A DNA stretch of 64,000 bases from Ensifer adhaerens (GCF_000697965.2 NZ_CP015880.1:558001-622000); one strand, 5' to 3'; shown: positions 37,642 through 46,992, counted from the first letter of the stretch. Program-made: numbers and translations. Notes: generated by a model from the sequence alone, not told the origin.

Positions 37642-38105
37642 AACATGTCGATATCTTTACCGACGGTGCCTGCTCGGGCAATCCGGGGCCGGGCGGCTGG
37701 GGCGCTGTGCTGCGCTATGGCGAGGTGGAAAAGGAGCTGTCCGGCGGCGAGGCCGAGACCACCAACAACCGCATGGAGCTGCTGGCGGCAATCTCGGCGC
37801 TCGACGCCCTGAAGAGCGCCTGCGAGGTCGATCTCTACACCGACAGCAAATATGTGATGGACGGCATCTCCAAGTGGATCCACGGCTGGAAGAAGAACGG
37901 CTGGAAGACTGCGGACAAGAAGCCGGTGAAAAACGGCGAGCTCTGGCAGCGGCTCGACGAAGCCAATCGCCGCCACAAGGTGACATGGCACTGGGTCAAG
38001 GGCCATGCCGGTCATCCGGAAAACGAACGCGCCGACGAGCTCGCCCGCAAGGGCATGGAACCCTACAAGAAGGGGCGTCGTTCGGACTCACTTCTCGTGA
38101 AATGA
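37638..38105 (+). CDS. rnhA: Ribonuclease HI
   Basis: 155 residues from ATG 37638. The four catalytic acids are visible: Asp in [13 protein letters not shown], Glu in [10 protein letters not shown], Asp in LYTDSKYV and Asp in [27 protein letters not shown] is the basic handle that binds RNA-DNA hybrids. It removes RNA from hybrids and primers. The four-base overlap with thrB implies cotranslation; a terminator follows. Confidence 0.97.
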   Translation: MKHVDIFTDGACSGNPGPGGWGAVLRYGEVEKELSGGEAETTNNRMELLAAISALDALKSACEVDLYTDSKYVMDGISKWIHGWKKNGWKTADKKPVKNGELWQRLDEANRRHKVTWHWVKGHAGHPENERADELARKGMEPYKKGRRSDSLLVK

Positions 38106-38106
38106 A

Positions 38107-38133
38107 AAAAACGGGCCGTAGAGGCCCGTTTTT
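38107..38133. terminator. Bidirectional terminator between rnhA and the peroxiredoxin gene
   Basis: AAAAACGGGCC (38107-38117) pairs with GGCCCGTTTTT (38123-38133) over a 5-base loop. T-tracts exist on both strands and the flanking genes converge. Confidence 0.88.
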
Positions 38134-38154
38134 CATTTGCACTCGCTTCTGCGC

Positions 38155-38640
38155 TCAGAGCTGCTCGAGCATGGCGGCGGCGCCCGAAACGGTCGCCTGG
38201 CCAGGGCTTTCTTCGAGATTGAGCGACTTCACCACGCCGTCCTCGACGAGCATCGAATAGCGCTTGGAGCGCACACCGAGCGTGCCGGCCGACAGGTCGA
38301 TGTCCATACCGAGCGCCTTGGTGAAGGCGGCGTTCCAGTCCGAGAGGAAGTGAATCTTGCCCATGCCGCCCGACGTGGTCGCCCAGGCACCCATCACATG
38401 CAGGTCGTTGACCGAGACCACGGCGATGTCGTCGACACCGCGGGCAAGGATCGCGTCGCGGTTTTCGAGATAGCCGGGCAGGTGGTTGAGCGAGCAGGTG
38501 GGCGTGAACGCGCCGGGAACGGCAAAGAGCACGACGCGCTTGCCGGCAAAGAGCTGATCGGTGGTGACCTCGACGGGACCGTCGGCGGTCTTTTCCTTGA
38601 AGGTTGCGGCTGGCAGCTTGTCTCCGACGGCAATGGTCAC
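38155..38640 (-). CDS. Peroxiredoxin (Prx5 type)
   Basis: 161 residues, no signal. The peroxidatic motif PGAFTPTCSLNHLPGYLEN carries Cys49 with the conserved Thr. There is no second resolving Cys, so a 1-Cys mechanism with glutathione or glutaredoxin is likely. It reduces hydrogen peroxide and organic hydroperoxides. It is transcribed alone toward rnhA and ends near the shared terminator. Confidence 0.92.
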   Translation of the reverse strand: MTIAVGDKLPAATFKEKTADGPVEVTTDQLFAGKRVVLFAVPGAFTPTCSLNHLPGYLENRDAILARGVDDIAVVSVNDLHVMGAWATTSGGMGKIHFLSDWNAAFTKALGMDIDLSAGTLGVRSKRYSMLVEDGVVKSLNLEESPGQATVSGAAAMLEQL

Positions 38641-38713
38641 GGCGCTCTCCTTGCGTTGCTTGCGTCTCGGTTCTCCGCACTCGTCGGAGAACTCGGCGGA
38701 CTATAGATGCGCC

Positions 38714-39556
38714 CTAATCAAAGGCAAGGGTCGTCTCCATGCTGCGGCCCTGGGCGCGCACAGTCAAAACGATCGGCTTGCCTTTGAGTTCCCTGTCCTT
38801 GCCCGTGAGCCTCACCGGAACGGCTGCGTTTAACGCCCTGTCGCCTGCAGGCAGGATCTCAGGCTTGCCGAACGAAATGCCTGAAGGTCCGGCGAGAAAG
38901 AGTTCCGGATCCTTGTCGTCGGCGGGCAGGCGAACCGACAGATGCATCAGCGCCTTGTCGGCATCGTAGCGGCTCGCCGTCACCGAGAAATCAGCCGACG
39001 GCGCCTCCGGCAACGCGGCAACGGCATCGTCGATCCGCGCGCCGTCGAGCGGATTGTCGAAGCCGCCTTGCTTGATGGCGAGCGTTAGCTCGCCCTGAAT
39101 GGGGATGCAGATGTCCTCGCAGATGCCGAGGAACACGGAGGCGCGAATGGTAACGTCGCCGCTGCCGTGGACGCGCTTCAAGGTCAGCGGAAAGGCGACC
39201 GGCCTGTCATAGCCGATGTAGCGCACGACGCCGTCGTCGAACGTCTTGGGCACCGGGAAGCCGATCTTTTCCAGCTCCACGTCGCCTGCCGGGTCGAGCG
39301 TCACCTGCGGGGGAATGCCGCTTGCACCCGGCTCGCGCCAATAGGTCTTCCAGCCAGGGTTGAGCTTGACCTCCAGCGTCGCCGGGATCGTGCCATCCTC
39401 TTTGGGCTGGGCGGCGACCAGACGGATCATGCCGCCGGGGGAGGTGACCCACTCGCTGGTGGCCGCGTTGGCGCCGAAGGGGAGAAAAAAACAGCCGGCA
39501 AGGCTTGCCGCGCCGATGAACTGGGCCATTTTCTGGTGGGTGAAGCACTGGATCAT
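38714..39556 (-). CDS. Secreted DsbD N-terminal-domain protein
   Basis: 280 residues from ATG 39556; a signal-like segment (FIGAASLAGCFFLPFGANAA) ends near residue 32. The body has the immunoglobulin-like DsbD alpha-domain pattern: GWKTYWREPGASGIPP and VFLGICEDICIPIQGEL, with a Cys-x3-Cys pair that would be the redox site. The membrane and thioredoxin domains of full DsbD are missing. It may relay electrons in periplasmic disulfide reduction or cytochrome c maturation. It is divergent from yqgE. Confidence 0.8.
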   Translation of the reverse strand: MIQCFTHQKMAQFIGAASLAGCFFLPFGANAATSEWVTSPGGMIRLVAAQPKEDGTIPATLEVKLNPGWKTYWREPGASGIPPQVTLDPAGDVELEKIGFPVPKTFDDGVVRYIGYDRPVAFPLTLKRVHGSGDVTIRASVFLGICEDICIPIQGELTLAIKQGGFDNPLDGARIDDAVAALPEAPSADFSVTASRYDADKALMHLSVRLPADDKDPELFLAGPSGISFGKPEILPAGDRALNAAVPVRLTGKDRELKGKPIVLTVRAQGRSMETTLAFD

Positions 39557-39615
39557 ACGGCAAGCAATATCGCTTTTGCCAAAACCGCTCCAGACGCTGC
39601 GACGGACGCAACGAT

Positions 39616-39669
39616 CATAATTGCTTGATCGGACACGGCGAAGTGAACGCCGTGCGTGCAATAATTATG
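39616..39669. repeat. Nested inverted repeats in a divergent promoter region
   Basis: Outer arms CATAATTGC (39616-39624) and GCAATAATTATG (39658-39669) pair apart from a 3-base bulge. Inside, CACGGCG (39634-39640) and CGCCGTG (39648-39654) pair perfectly over AAGTGAA. It lies between the DsbD-domain gene and yqgE, where both promoters must be. Confidence 0.5.
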
Positions 39670-39722
39670 GGCCGCGACGCTGAGGCGCTTTTCATTTCGC
39701 GGCGAATTGATAGGCTGTTCGC

Positions 39723-40331
39723 ATGATGGCTACTCCGATGGCGCAAAAGAGACGCGAGCGAGGCTTTCTTGACGGTCAGTTCCTGATCGCCATGCCCGGG
39801 ATGTTTGACGCCAATTTCGCTCGCACGGTCATCTTCATCTGCGCCCATTCGGACGATGGCGCCATGGGCTTCATTCTCAACCGGCCTCAGCAACTGACCT
39901 TCCCCGACGTGCTGCTTCACCTCGATCTTCTCGATGAGGACGAGGCGATCCGACTCCCGCAGGTAACACGGGATTTCCAGATTCAGGCGGGCGGTCCGGT
40001 CGAGACCGGGCGCGGCTTCGTGCTGCATTCCGACGATTATCTGAGCGATTCCAGCATTCCCGTCAGCGACGATATCTGCCTGACGGCGACGCTCGACATC
40101 GTCCGCGCCATTTCGCGCGGGGAGGGGCCTGTGCGCGCGACAATGATGCTCGGCTACGCCGGGTGGGGACCGGGCCAGCTCGAATCGGAAATCACCCAGA
40201 ATGGCTGGCTCACATGCCCGGCGCGCGATGAACTGATCTTCGACAAGGCGCTCGACGACAAATACGATCGGGCGCTGGCGCTGATGGGTGTTTCGGCCGC
40301 GATGCTCTCCATGGATGCCGGCCACGCCTGA
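39723..40331 (+). CDS. YqgE/AlgH family (UPF0301) protein
   Basis: 202 residues. The family core [26 protein letters not shown] and [10 protein letters not shown] is followed by [11 protein letters not shown] and the late [14 protein letters not shown]. YqgE proteins are soluble and their molecular role is unresolved; AlgH was linked to alginate regulation in Pseudomonas. It is monocistronic and convergent with the GGDEF/EAL gene across a terminator. Confidence 0.93.
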   Translation: MMATPMAQKRRERGFLDGQFLIAMPGMFDANFARTVIFICAHSDDGAMGFILNRPQQLTFPDVLLHLDLLDEDEAIRLPQVTRDFQIQAGGPVETGRGFVLHSDDYLSDSSIPVSDDICLTATLDIVRAISRGEGPVRATMMLGYAGWGPGQLESEITQNGWLTCPARDELIFDKALDDKYDRALALMGVSAAMLSMDAGHA

Positions 40332-40374
40332 TTGGCGGCTGACCGACCTTTCCCAGATCCTTGATGCAGAAATG

Positions 40375-40403
40375 AAAAGCCCGTCGGATTGTAACCGACG
40401 GGC
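40375..40403 (-). terminator. Terminator of the GGDEF/EAL gene
   Basis: GCCCGTCGG (40379-40387) pairs with CCGACGGGC (40395-40403). On the minus strand the stem is followed by TTTTC. It lies 44 bp past the stop. Confidence 0.8.
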
Positions 40404-40446
40404 CTGGAGACGTTGGTCTGCGCGCTGAGCGGCGTCGCCTTGGCGA

Positions 40447-43356
40447 TTACGCCCGCTTCATCAGTGGAAAGCGTTCCTTCAGCAGGCGCTGGATCGATTC
40501 CGAACCGATCGGCGGACCGAAGAGGAAGCTCTGCCCATAGTCGCAGCCCATCTGCGACAGCTGGATTGCGTCGTCCTCGGATTCGATGCCCTCGGCCACC
40601 ACCTGCATGTCGAGCTCGCGCGCCATCGTGATGACGGAGCGCAAGAGGATGCCGCGCTTGTCGCTTGGGTCGCGCACCAGCGCCTTGTCGATCTTGATCG
40701 TGTCGAAGGGGAAGCGGGTGAGGTAGGAGAGCGACGAGTGGCCTGTGCCGAAGTCGTCGAGTGCCAGCTTGAGACCGGCTTCCTTCAGCTTTTCGAGTAC
40801 GAGACGGGCCTGCTCCGGATTTTCCATTACCAGCGATTCAGTCAGCTCCATCTTCACCTTGCCCGGGTCGCAGCGGTTCTTGGTGAGAATGGCACGGACG
40901 TCGTCATAAAGCTCATTGTTGAGAAGCTGCGCGCTCGAAAGGTTGATCGAGACGAAGATCGGCAGATCGCCGGTCTGCAGCTGCCATTCCGTCAGGTCGC
41001 TGGTCGCCCGGTCGAAGGCGAACATGCCGAGCTGGTTGATGAGGTCGGAATTCTCGGCGATCGGGATGAACTCGGTCGGCGAGATGTTGCCACGCTTGGG
41101 GTGATCCCAGCGCATCAGGGCCTCGAAGCCGGCGATCTCGGCATCGTTCAATCGCACGATCGGCTGGTAGACGAGAGAAAGTTCCTTGCGCTCGATTGCC
41201 TTCTTGAGATCGGCTTCAAGCTGCATGCGGTCCGAGCCGGAGGTGCGGAAGGCCGGGCGGAAAGGCTCGACGCGGTTGCCGCCTTCCTTCTTGGCCCGGA
41301 ACATCGCGAGCTCTGCGTCGTCGAGAAGGCCGGTCGCACTCTGTTCCTGGTCGAGCCAGGAGACGAGCCCGATCGATGCGGTCAGGTTGATTTCGCGGTT
41401 GCCGTAGTTGAGGGGCACCATGATCGCCTTGCTCACCGCATCGGCGAAATCGGCGACTTTGGCCGGATCGCGCTCGGACATCAGGATCAGGCCGAACTGG
41501 TCGCCACCGAGGCGAGCCAGCGTGTCCTGCGGGCGCAGCAGCCGGCGCAGGCGTCGCGTCAGCGCGATGAGGATGTTATCGCCGGCGGCAATGCCCAAGA
41601 GATCGTTGACCTGCTTGTAGCGGTCGATGTCGATCGCAAGCACCGTCGGGCGGACCGAGTTGCTGCCGTCGGCCATCAAGAGCATGGCCTGCAGCCGGTC
41701 GAGGAAGACCTGACGGTTCGGAAGCCCGGTCAGATTGTCGAGCAGGGCGTTGTGCAGCAGCCGTTCGACCGAGTTGCGCTGTTCGGTAATGTCGATGATC
41801 GTGCCGACGCAGCGGATGATTTCGCCGTTGGCACCAAGCACCGGCCGGGCACGGATCGAGAGCCAGTGATAGTGGCCGTCCTCGGCGCGTACGCGGAATT
41901 CATGGTTCAGCTTGCCGCGGCGGCGTTCCAGCAACACGTCGAGCGTGGCGCGGAAGCGGTCGCGATCGTCAGGGTGAAGCCGCGGAAGCCAGTTGCGCAA
42001 GGGGCCGTGCATGCTGCCGAGCGACAGGCCGAGCTGCGTCGAGATATCGGGCATCGTCACCACCCGGTCGCGGGCGACGTCCCAGTCCCAGACGGTGTCG
42101 CCGGAGCCGGTGAGCGCCAGCGACTGGCGCTCGAGATCGGAGAACAGGCCCTGCTGGTAGCCGCTGCCGGCGACCGCGTGCTGCATGACGGTAAAGCCGA
42201 TCAACAGTACGATCAGCACGAGACCACCGCCGAGCGCCGGCTGCACGATGTCGTTGGCGAGCTGGCCGGTGACCGTCAGCCAGGCGCCGAAGAGCCAGAC
42301 GAGGATCAGCAGCCAGGCGGGAACGAGAAGGATCGCGCGGTCGTAGCGGTTGAAGCCGAGATAGGCGATCAGGACGATGCCGACCGTGCCGGTCAGCGCG
42401 AAGGAGAGGCGGGCGATGCCGGATGCGATCGCTGGGTCGTAGACGGCGACGCCGAAGAGCAGGCCGAGGCCGAGGATCCAGGCGAGCGTCGCATAGCCGA
42501 GATGCTGGTGCCAGCGGTTGAGATTGAGGTAGGTGAACAGGAAGATCACGAGGCCGGCCGCAAGGAAGACCTCTGTGCCCGCGCGCCATATTCGCTCGTC
42601 CCCCGCCGTCACGCTGATGAGCTTCGACAAGAAGCCGAAGTCGACGCAGATATAGGCGAGAACGGCCCAGGCAAGGGCTGCCGTTGCCGGCAGCATCGAG
42701 GTTCCCTTGACGACGAAAAGGATGGTCAGGAACACCGCAAGCAGGCCGGCAATGCCGAGCACGATGCCGCGATAGAGCGTGAAGGCGTTGACCGTGTCCT
42801 TGTAGGAGTCCGGCTCCCAGAGATAGATCTGCGGCAGTTCCGGTGTTGCCAGTTCGGCGACGAAGGTGATGATGACGCCCGGCGCCAGCGTGATGCGGAA
42901 AACGTCCGCCTCGTCGCTCGGTTCGCGGCTGAGCGCGGAGCCTTCGCTTGGCGTGATCGAAAGAATGCGCTTGGAGCCGAGGTCCGGCCAGAAGAGCTTG
43001 GAATTCACCAGTCGGAAATGCGGTGCGACGATCACGCGGTCGAGCGGTTCGGCCGAAACGTTGGCGAGCGCGAACACAGCCCAGTCGCCCTGATGGTCCG
43101 CACTGTTGGAGCGCACTTCGATGCGGCGCACGATGCCGTCGGTTCCGGGTGCTGTCGAAACCTGAAAGGCTTCGTTGCGGCCGCTGTAGATTTCGGTCGT
43201 TGCCGTCAGGTCGAGCGCCGTGTCTTCGCGCGAAATCTTGACCGGCTCCAAAGCCTGGGCCGCGCCGCCGAGCGCACAGAAAATCGTCGTGAGCGTTATC
43301 AGAAACGCTGCCAGCTTGGAGGCTGACCAGGCGAAGGGCGAGCGGGCTAGAGGCAT
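40447..43356 (-). CDS. 7TM sensor GGDEF-EAL protein, degenerate cyclase and intact phosphodiesterase
   Basis: 969 residues from ATG 43356. A signal-like first helix is followed by a periplasmic beta-rich sensor domain (to about residue 185), then about seven membrane helices, the 7TMR-DISM layout. A PAS fold follows (VWDWDVARDRVV, HPDDRDRFRA). The GGDEF motif reads GGDQF (41494-41508), so cyclase activity is probably lost, yet the I-site RPQD (41524-41535) is kept. The EAL domain has FEALMRWDHP, NLSSAQL and LDDFGTGHSS and looks active. It likely degrades c-di-GMP under control of an external signal and c-di-GMP bound at the I-site. It is coupled to the acetyltransferase gene by TGATG. Confidence 0.9.
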   Translation of the reverse strand: MPLARSPFAWSASKLAAFLITLTTIFCALGGAAQALEPVKISREDTALDLTATTEIYSGRNEAFQVSTAPGTDGIVRRIEVRSNSADHQGDWAVFALANVSAEPLDRVIVAPHFRLVNSKLFWPDLGSKRILSITPSEGSALSREPSDEADVFRITLAPGVIITFVAELATPELPQIYLWEPDSYKDTVNAFTLYRGIVLGIAGLLAVFLTILFVVKGTSMLPATAALAWAVLAYICVDFGFLSKLISVTAGDERIWRAGTEVFLAAGLVIFLFTYLNLNRWHQHLGYATLAWILGLGLLFGVAVYDPAIASGIARLSFALTGTVGIVLIAYLGFNRYDRAILLVPAWLLILVWLFGAWLTVTGQLANDIVQPALGGGLVLIVLLIGFTVMQHAVAGSGYQQGLFSDLERQSLALTGSGDTVWDWDVARDRVVTMPDISTQLGLSLGSMHGPLRNWLPRLHPDDRDRFRATLDVLLERRRGKLNHEFRVRAEDGHYHWLSIRARPVLGANGEIIRCVGTIIDITEQRNSVERLLHNALLDNLTGLPNRQVFLDRLQAMLLMADGSNSVRPTVLAIDIDRYKQVNDLLGIAAGDNILIALTRRLRRLLRPQDTLARLGGDQFGLILMSERDPAKVADFADAVSKAIMVPLNYGNREINLTASIGLVSWLDQEQSATGLLDDAELAMFRAKKEGGNRVEPFRPAFRTSGSDRMQLEADLKKAIERKELSLVYQPIVRLNDAEIAGFEALMRWDHPKRGNISPTEFIPIAENSDLINQLGMFAFDRATSDLTEWQLQTGDLPIFVSINLSSAQLLNNELYDDVRAILTKNRCDPGKVKMELTESLVMENPEQARLVLEKLKEAGLKLALDDFGTGHSSLSYLTRFPFDTIKIDKALVRDPSDKRGILLRSVITMARELDMQVVAEGIESEDDAIQLSQMGCDYGQSFLFGPPIGSESIQRLLKERFPLMKRA

Positions 43357-43967
43357 CAAAGGGGCATATTCCTGTTCGGTAGGGCATCGTCGGACAGGAG
43401 AGAAAAGAGCAGATGGTCTCGCCACTGGCCGTTGATTCTCAAGTACTGTCTTAAATAGCCTTCACGCTCAAAACCGGCCTTTTCAAGGAGCCGGATGCTT
43501 CTTGAGTTGTCCGGAATACAGGCTGCTTCAATACGGTGCAACTCAAGGGTCGAAAAGATGTAGGGGATCGCGAGCCTGAGGGCCGCAAACATGTGGCCTT
43601 TGCCCGCGTGGCGCGCGCCCATCCAGTAGCCGATCATGCAGTTTTGCCCGGCGCCGCGGCGAATGTGGCCGATCGTCAGTCCGCCGAGCAGGACCTCGCC
43701 TGGCTTGTGGAAAAGGAAGAGCGGTACCGCCTGGCCGGAGGCATATTCCTGCTCGTTGCGGACGACCCGGCCGCGGAAGGCGCTTTCGGTCATTTCGTCG
43801 GTGCGCCAGGTCGGCTCCCACGGCTCCAGGAAGGCGCGGCTGTCGCTTCTGAGCTGATACCACTGGCGATAATCGGAATAGCGGGGGAGGCGGAGCAGGT
43901 AATTCTGGTCGGCGATTTCGACCGTCTCCGGCTGCCGCGACAGGAACCGAAAAACCGATCGTGTCAT
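43356..43967 (-). CDS. GNAT acetyltransferase, RimJ/RimL type
   Basis: 203 residues from ATG 43967 (MTRSVFRFLSRQPETVEIAD). Family motifs: LRLPRYSDYRQWYQLRSDSRAFLEPWEP near the start, IGYWMGARHAGKGHM binding acetyl-CoA, and NSRSIRLLEKAGFEREGYLR near the end. It would acetylate a protein N-terminus or a small amine. Its stop and the start of the GGDEF/EAL gene share one base, implying coupled translation. The open frame upstream to 44234 is not family-like. Confidence 0.88.
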   Translation of the reverse strand: MTRSVFRFLSRQPETVEIADQNYLLRLPRYSDYRQWYQLRSDSRAFLEPWEPTWRTDEMTESAFRGRVVRNEQEYASGQAVPLFLFHKPGEVLLGGLTIGHIRRGAGQNCMIGYWMGARHAGKGHMFAALRLAIPYIFSTLELHRIEAACIPDNSRSIRLLEKAGFEREGYLRQYLRINGQWRDHLLFSLLSDDALPNRNMPL

Positions 43968-44273
43968 AGCTGCCTCCGAGGCCGTTCCGTTTACGCGCGA
44001 GGACCTTGTACCATCCGCCCGACGGCACGTCTTTGCGCCGTCACAAATCGAAACGTTGCACAACTTTGCGCGCAAATCGAATCCGATTTTGCGAAAAGTC
44101 GCAAAGACTTCACCATTCGGACATGCGGTCATCATCCGTGGCGCGCCGGCTGGCCGAACGCAGTTTCCAGGCGACGCTTGAAAGCGCCTTCCGCGCGAAA
44201 TTGCGCAATGTTTGGGAGGCCGGGATCGCTTCATCGTTTTGATGAAATGGAGCCCGGCCGTTCAGCCTTCGGC
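43968..44273. other. Intergenic region upstream of the acetyltransferase, with short palindromes
   Basis: 306 bp without a credible gene. It contains the perfect palindrome TTTGCGCGCAAA (44065-44076), overlapped by AAATCG-AATC-CGATTT (44074-44089). Near the peptidase stop, GGCCGGG (44218-44224) pairs with CCCGGCC (44253-44259) around an inner TTCATC/GATGAA stem, a possible terminator of the peptidase gene. Confidence 0.5.
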
Positions 44274-45575
44274 TTAGCTTGCGACGGCGTGCGGGACGGC
44301 GGCCTTGCCGGTCAGTGACGACAGGATGTCGCCCATCGGGGCAAGTTGTTCCAGCGGGCCGATCGCCGAAAGCGTCGGCGTGGTGTCGAAGAACAGCCGA
44401 CCGGCAAGGTCGGTCAGGCGTTCGATGGTGATGCCGGAGAGGCGCTCCATCAGTTCTTCATTCGGGATCGGGCGACCGTAGAGCATCATCTGACGGGCGA
44501 TCTGGCCGGCACGGGCCGCCGGGCTTTCCTGACCCATCAAAAGCTGTGCGCGGATCTGGGCACGGGCGCGCTCGATTTCCTGCTGCTCGATGTTCATCGA
44601 GGATTTGCGCAGTTCATCGACGATGACCGGCATCAGCTCCGGCAGGTTCTCGCCGCCGGTCGCAGCATGCACGCCGAAGATGCCGGTGTCGGAGAAACCC
44701 CAGTGGAAGGCATAGACCGAATAACAGAGGCCACGATGCTCGCGCACTTCCTGGAAGAGGCGCGAGGACATGCCGCCGCCGAGAATGTTGGCGAGGATCT
44801 GCGAGCAATAGAAGTCGCGCGCGTGGTAGGCCTTGCCTTCAAAGCCGAGCAGCACCTGCGCGTCCATCAGGTCGCGGGTTTCGCGGCTCTCGCCGCCGGT
44901 GTAGAGGGCAGTCTCGAGCACGGGCGTTGCGATCGGTGTGCGCGGCAATGACGAGAAGCGTTCTTCGACCTGGCGAACAAAGGATTCGTGTTCGACGGCG
45001 CCGGCGGCGACCACGAACATGCGGTCGGTCGTGTAGTTGCGGCCGAGATAGTGCCGGATCTGGTCGGCGGAGAACGACATGACCGTGTCCGGCGTGCCGA
45101 GGATCGGCCGGCCGACGGTCTGATTGCGATAGGCGGTCTCGGCGAAGCGGTCGAAGACGACATCGTCGGGTGTGTCGTCGGCAGCGCCGATCTCCTGCAG
45201 GATCACGTGCTTCTCGCGGCGCAGTTCTTCCTCGTCGAAGCTGGACTCGGTCAGAATGTCGGCGAGAATATCGACAGCAAGCGGCACGTGGTCCTTGAGA
45301 ACCCTGGCATAATAGGAGGTCGTTTCGGTGGAGGTCGCAGCATTGACCTCTCCACCGACGTTTTCGATCTCTTCGGCAATCTGGCGGGCGGTGCGCCGCG
45401 CGGTGCCCTTGAAAGCCATGTGCTCCAGCAGATGGGCAATGCCATGTTCGCCGAGAGTTTCATTGCGCGAACCGGACTTGATCCACACGCCGAGCGCCAC
45501 ACTTTCGAGATGCGGCATGTGCTCGGTTACCACCGTCAACCCGGAAGGGAGCCGGGTGCACTCAACTTTCATCAT
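44274..45575 (-). CDS. M16 family zinc peptidase (mitochondrial-processing-peptidase-like)
   Basis: 433 residues. The inverted zinc motif HLLEHMAFKGT (His-x2-Glu-His) is at about residues 46-56 with the distal Glu in GGEVNAATSTETTSYYARVL. A glycine-rich loop (LGGGMSSRLFQEVRE) and a second M16 half follow, as in alphaproteobacterial MPP-like proteases. It digests peptides; the physiological substrate is unknown. It lies 16 bp downstream of thrC on the same strand and is probably cotranscribed. ATG 45572 is an alternative start. Confidence 0.93.
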   Translation of the reverse strand: MMKVECTRLPSGLTVVTEHMPHLESVALGVWIKSGSRNETLGEHGIAHLLEHMAFKGTARRTARQIAEEIENVGGEVNAATSTETTSYYARVLKDHVPLAVDILADILTESSFDEEELRREKHVILQEIGAADDTPDDVVFDRFAETAYRNQTVGRPILGTPDTVMSFSADQIRHYLGRNYTTDRMFVVAAGAVEHESFVRQVEERFSSLPRTPIATPVLETALYTGGESRETRDLMDAQVLLGFEGKAYHARDFYCSQILANILGGGMSSRLFQEVREHRGLCYSVYAFHWGFSDTGIFGVHAATGGENLPELMPVIVDELRKSSMNIEQQEIERARAQIRAQLLMGQESPAARAGQIARQMMLYGRPIPNEELMERLSGITIERLTDLAGRLFFDTTPTLSAIGPLEQLAPMGDILSSLTGKAAVPHAVAS

Positions 45576-45591
45576 ACGTTTCTTCTCGTTC

Positions 45592-46992
45592 TTACCCCCG
45601 GAGACGGGTACGCTCGCCGATAAAGGCTTCGACGGTTTTCAGGTCCGGATCCAGGATATCGAAACGCTCCTCCCTGTTCATCAGGTCAGCAAGCCACGTC
45701 GGAAGCGCCGGGTCAATACCACTTGCCGATTTTACCGCGTCCGGGAATTTCGCCGGATGGGCGGTGGCAAGCGTCACCATGGGAGCGGATGCCTTCTCGT
45801 GTTTGGCGGCGACGAAGACGCCGACGGCGCTATGCGGATCGAGCAGATAGCCCGTGTCTGCAAGCGTCTTTGCGATCGTCTTGGCGACTTCTTTCTCCGA
45901 GGCGCGACCGGCGCGGAACTCCTTGCGGATCGCCTTCAGCGCCTTTTCGCGGATGGTGAAGGAACCGGACTGCTTCAGCCCGTCCATCGCCGAGCGGATT
46001 TCGCCCGGGTCGCGATCGTTCGCCTCGAACAGAAGCCGTTCGAAGTTCGACGAGATCTGGATGTCCATCGACGGTGCGGTGGTCGCCTTGACGTCGCGCA
46101 TCTCGTAGCGGCCGGTCTTCAGCGTGCGGGCGAGAATGTCGTTTTCGTTGGTGGCGATGATCAGCTTATCGATCGGCAGGCCCATGCGCTTGGCGACGTA
46201 GCCGGCGAAGATATCGCCGAAGTTGCCGGTGGGGACCGTGAAAGAAATCTTGCGGTCTGGGCCGCCGAGCGCGACCGCCGTCGTGAAGTAATAGACGATC
46301 TGGGCCATGATGCGCGCCCAGTTGATCGAGTTGACACCCGAAAGCTTGACGCGGTCGCGGAAGGCGACGTCGTTGAACATCGCTTTGACGAGGTTCTGGC
46401 AGTCGTCGAAGTTGCCGTTGACTGCAATCGCATGGACGTTCGATGCGCTCGAGGTCGTCATCTGCCGCTGCTGCACCGGTGAGACTTTGCCGTGCGGGAA
46501 AAGAATGAAGATGTCGGTGCGCTCACGACCGGCAAAGGCGTCGATGGCGGCGCCCCCGGTGTCGCCCGAAGTCGCGCCGACGATGGTGGCGCGCTCGCCG
46601 CGTTCGGAAAGCACATAGTCCATCAGCCGGGCGAGCAGTTGCATCGCCACGTCCTTGAAGGCGAGCGTCGAGCCGTGGAAGAGCTCCATGACGAAGGCGT
46701 TAGGTCCGGTCTGCACCAGCGGCGCCACCGCCGGGTGGCGGAAGGTGGCATAGGCCTCGTCGATCATTTCGCGGAACTTGGCCGCCGGGATCTCGCCATT
46801 GATGAAGGGTTCGAGCACGGTAAAGGCAATGTCCTGGTAGGATTTGCCGCGCAGGCCGCGAATTTCCTTCTTGGAAAACTTCGGCCATTCCTTGGGGAGA
46901 TAGAGACCGCCATCGCGCGCAAGACCGGCAAGCAGCGCGTCGCAGAAGCCGAGAGGAGCGGCTTCGCCGCGCGTCGAGATATACTTCACCAT
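45592..46992 (-). CDS. thrC: Threonine synthase
   Basis: 466 residues from ATG 46992 (MVKYISTRGEAAPLGFCDAL). The PLP lysine lies in HGSTLAFKDVAMQLLARL, and GATSGDTGGAAIDAF and VPTGNFGDIFAGYVAKRMG bind phosphate and substrate. It converts O-phosphohomoserine to threonine, completing the pathway with ThrB at 36.7 kb. Length is normal for the proteobacterial long type. Confidence 0.96.
   Translation of the reverse strand: MVKYISTRGEAAPLGFCDALLAGLARDGGLYLPKEWPKFSKKEIRGLRGKSYQDIAFTVLEPFINGEIPAAKFREMIDEAYATFRHPAVAPLVQTGPNAFVMELFHGSTLAFKDVAMQLLARLMDYVLSERGERATIVGATSGDTGGAAIDAFAGRERTDIFILFPHGKVSPVQQRQMTTSSASNVHAIAVNGNFDDCQNLVKAMFNDVAFRDRVKLSGVNSINWARIMAQIVYYFTTAVALGGPDRKISFTVPTGNFGDIFAGYVAKRMGLPIDKLIIATNENDILARTLKTGRYEMRDVKATTAPSMDIQISSNFERLLFEANDRDPGEIRSAMDGLKQSGSFTIREKALKAIRKEFRAGRASEKEVAKTIAKTLADTGYLLDPHSAVGVFVAAKHEKASAPMVTLATAHPAKFPDAVKSASGIDPALPTWLADLMNREERFDILDPDLKTVEAFIGERTRLRG

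Noticed and set aside
40738..43326. An 862-codon plus-strand frame opposite the GGDEF/EAL gene
   Set aside because: It has no recognisable motif, while the minus strand encodes clear PAS, GGDEF and EAL domains.
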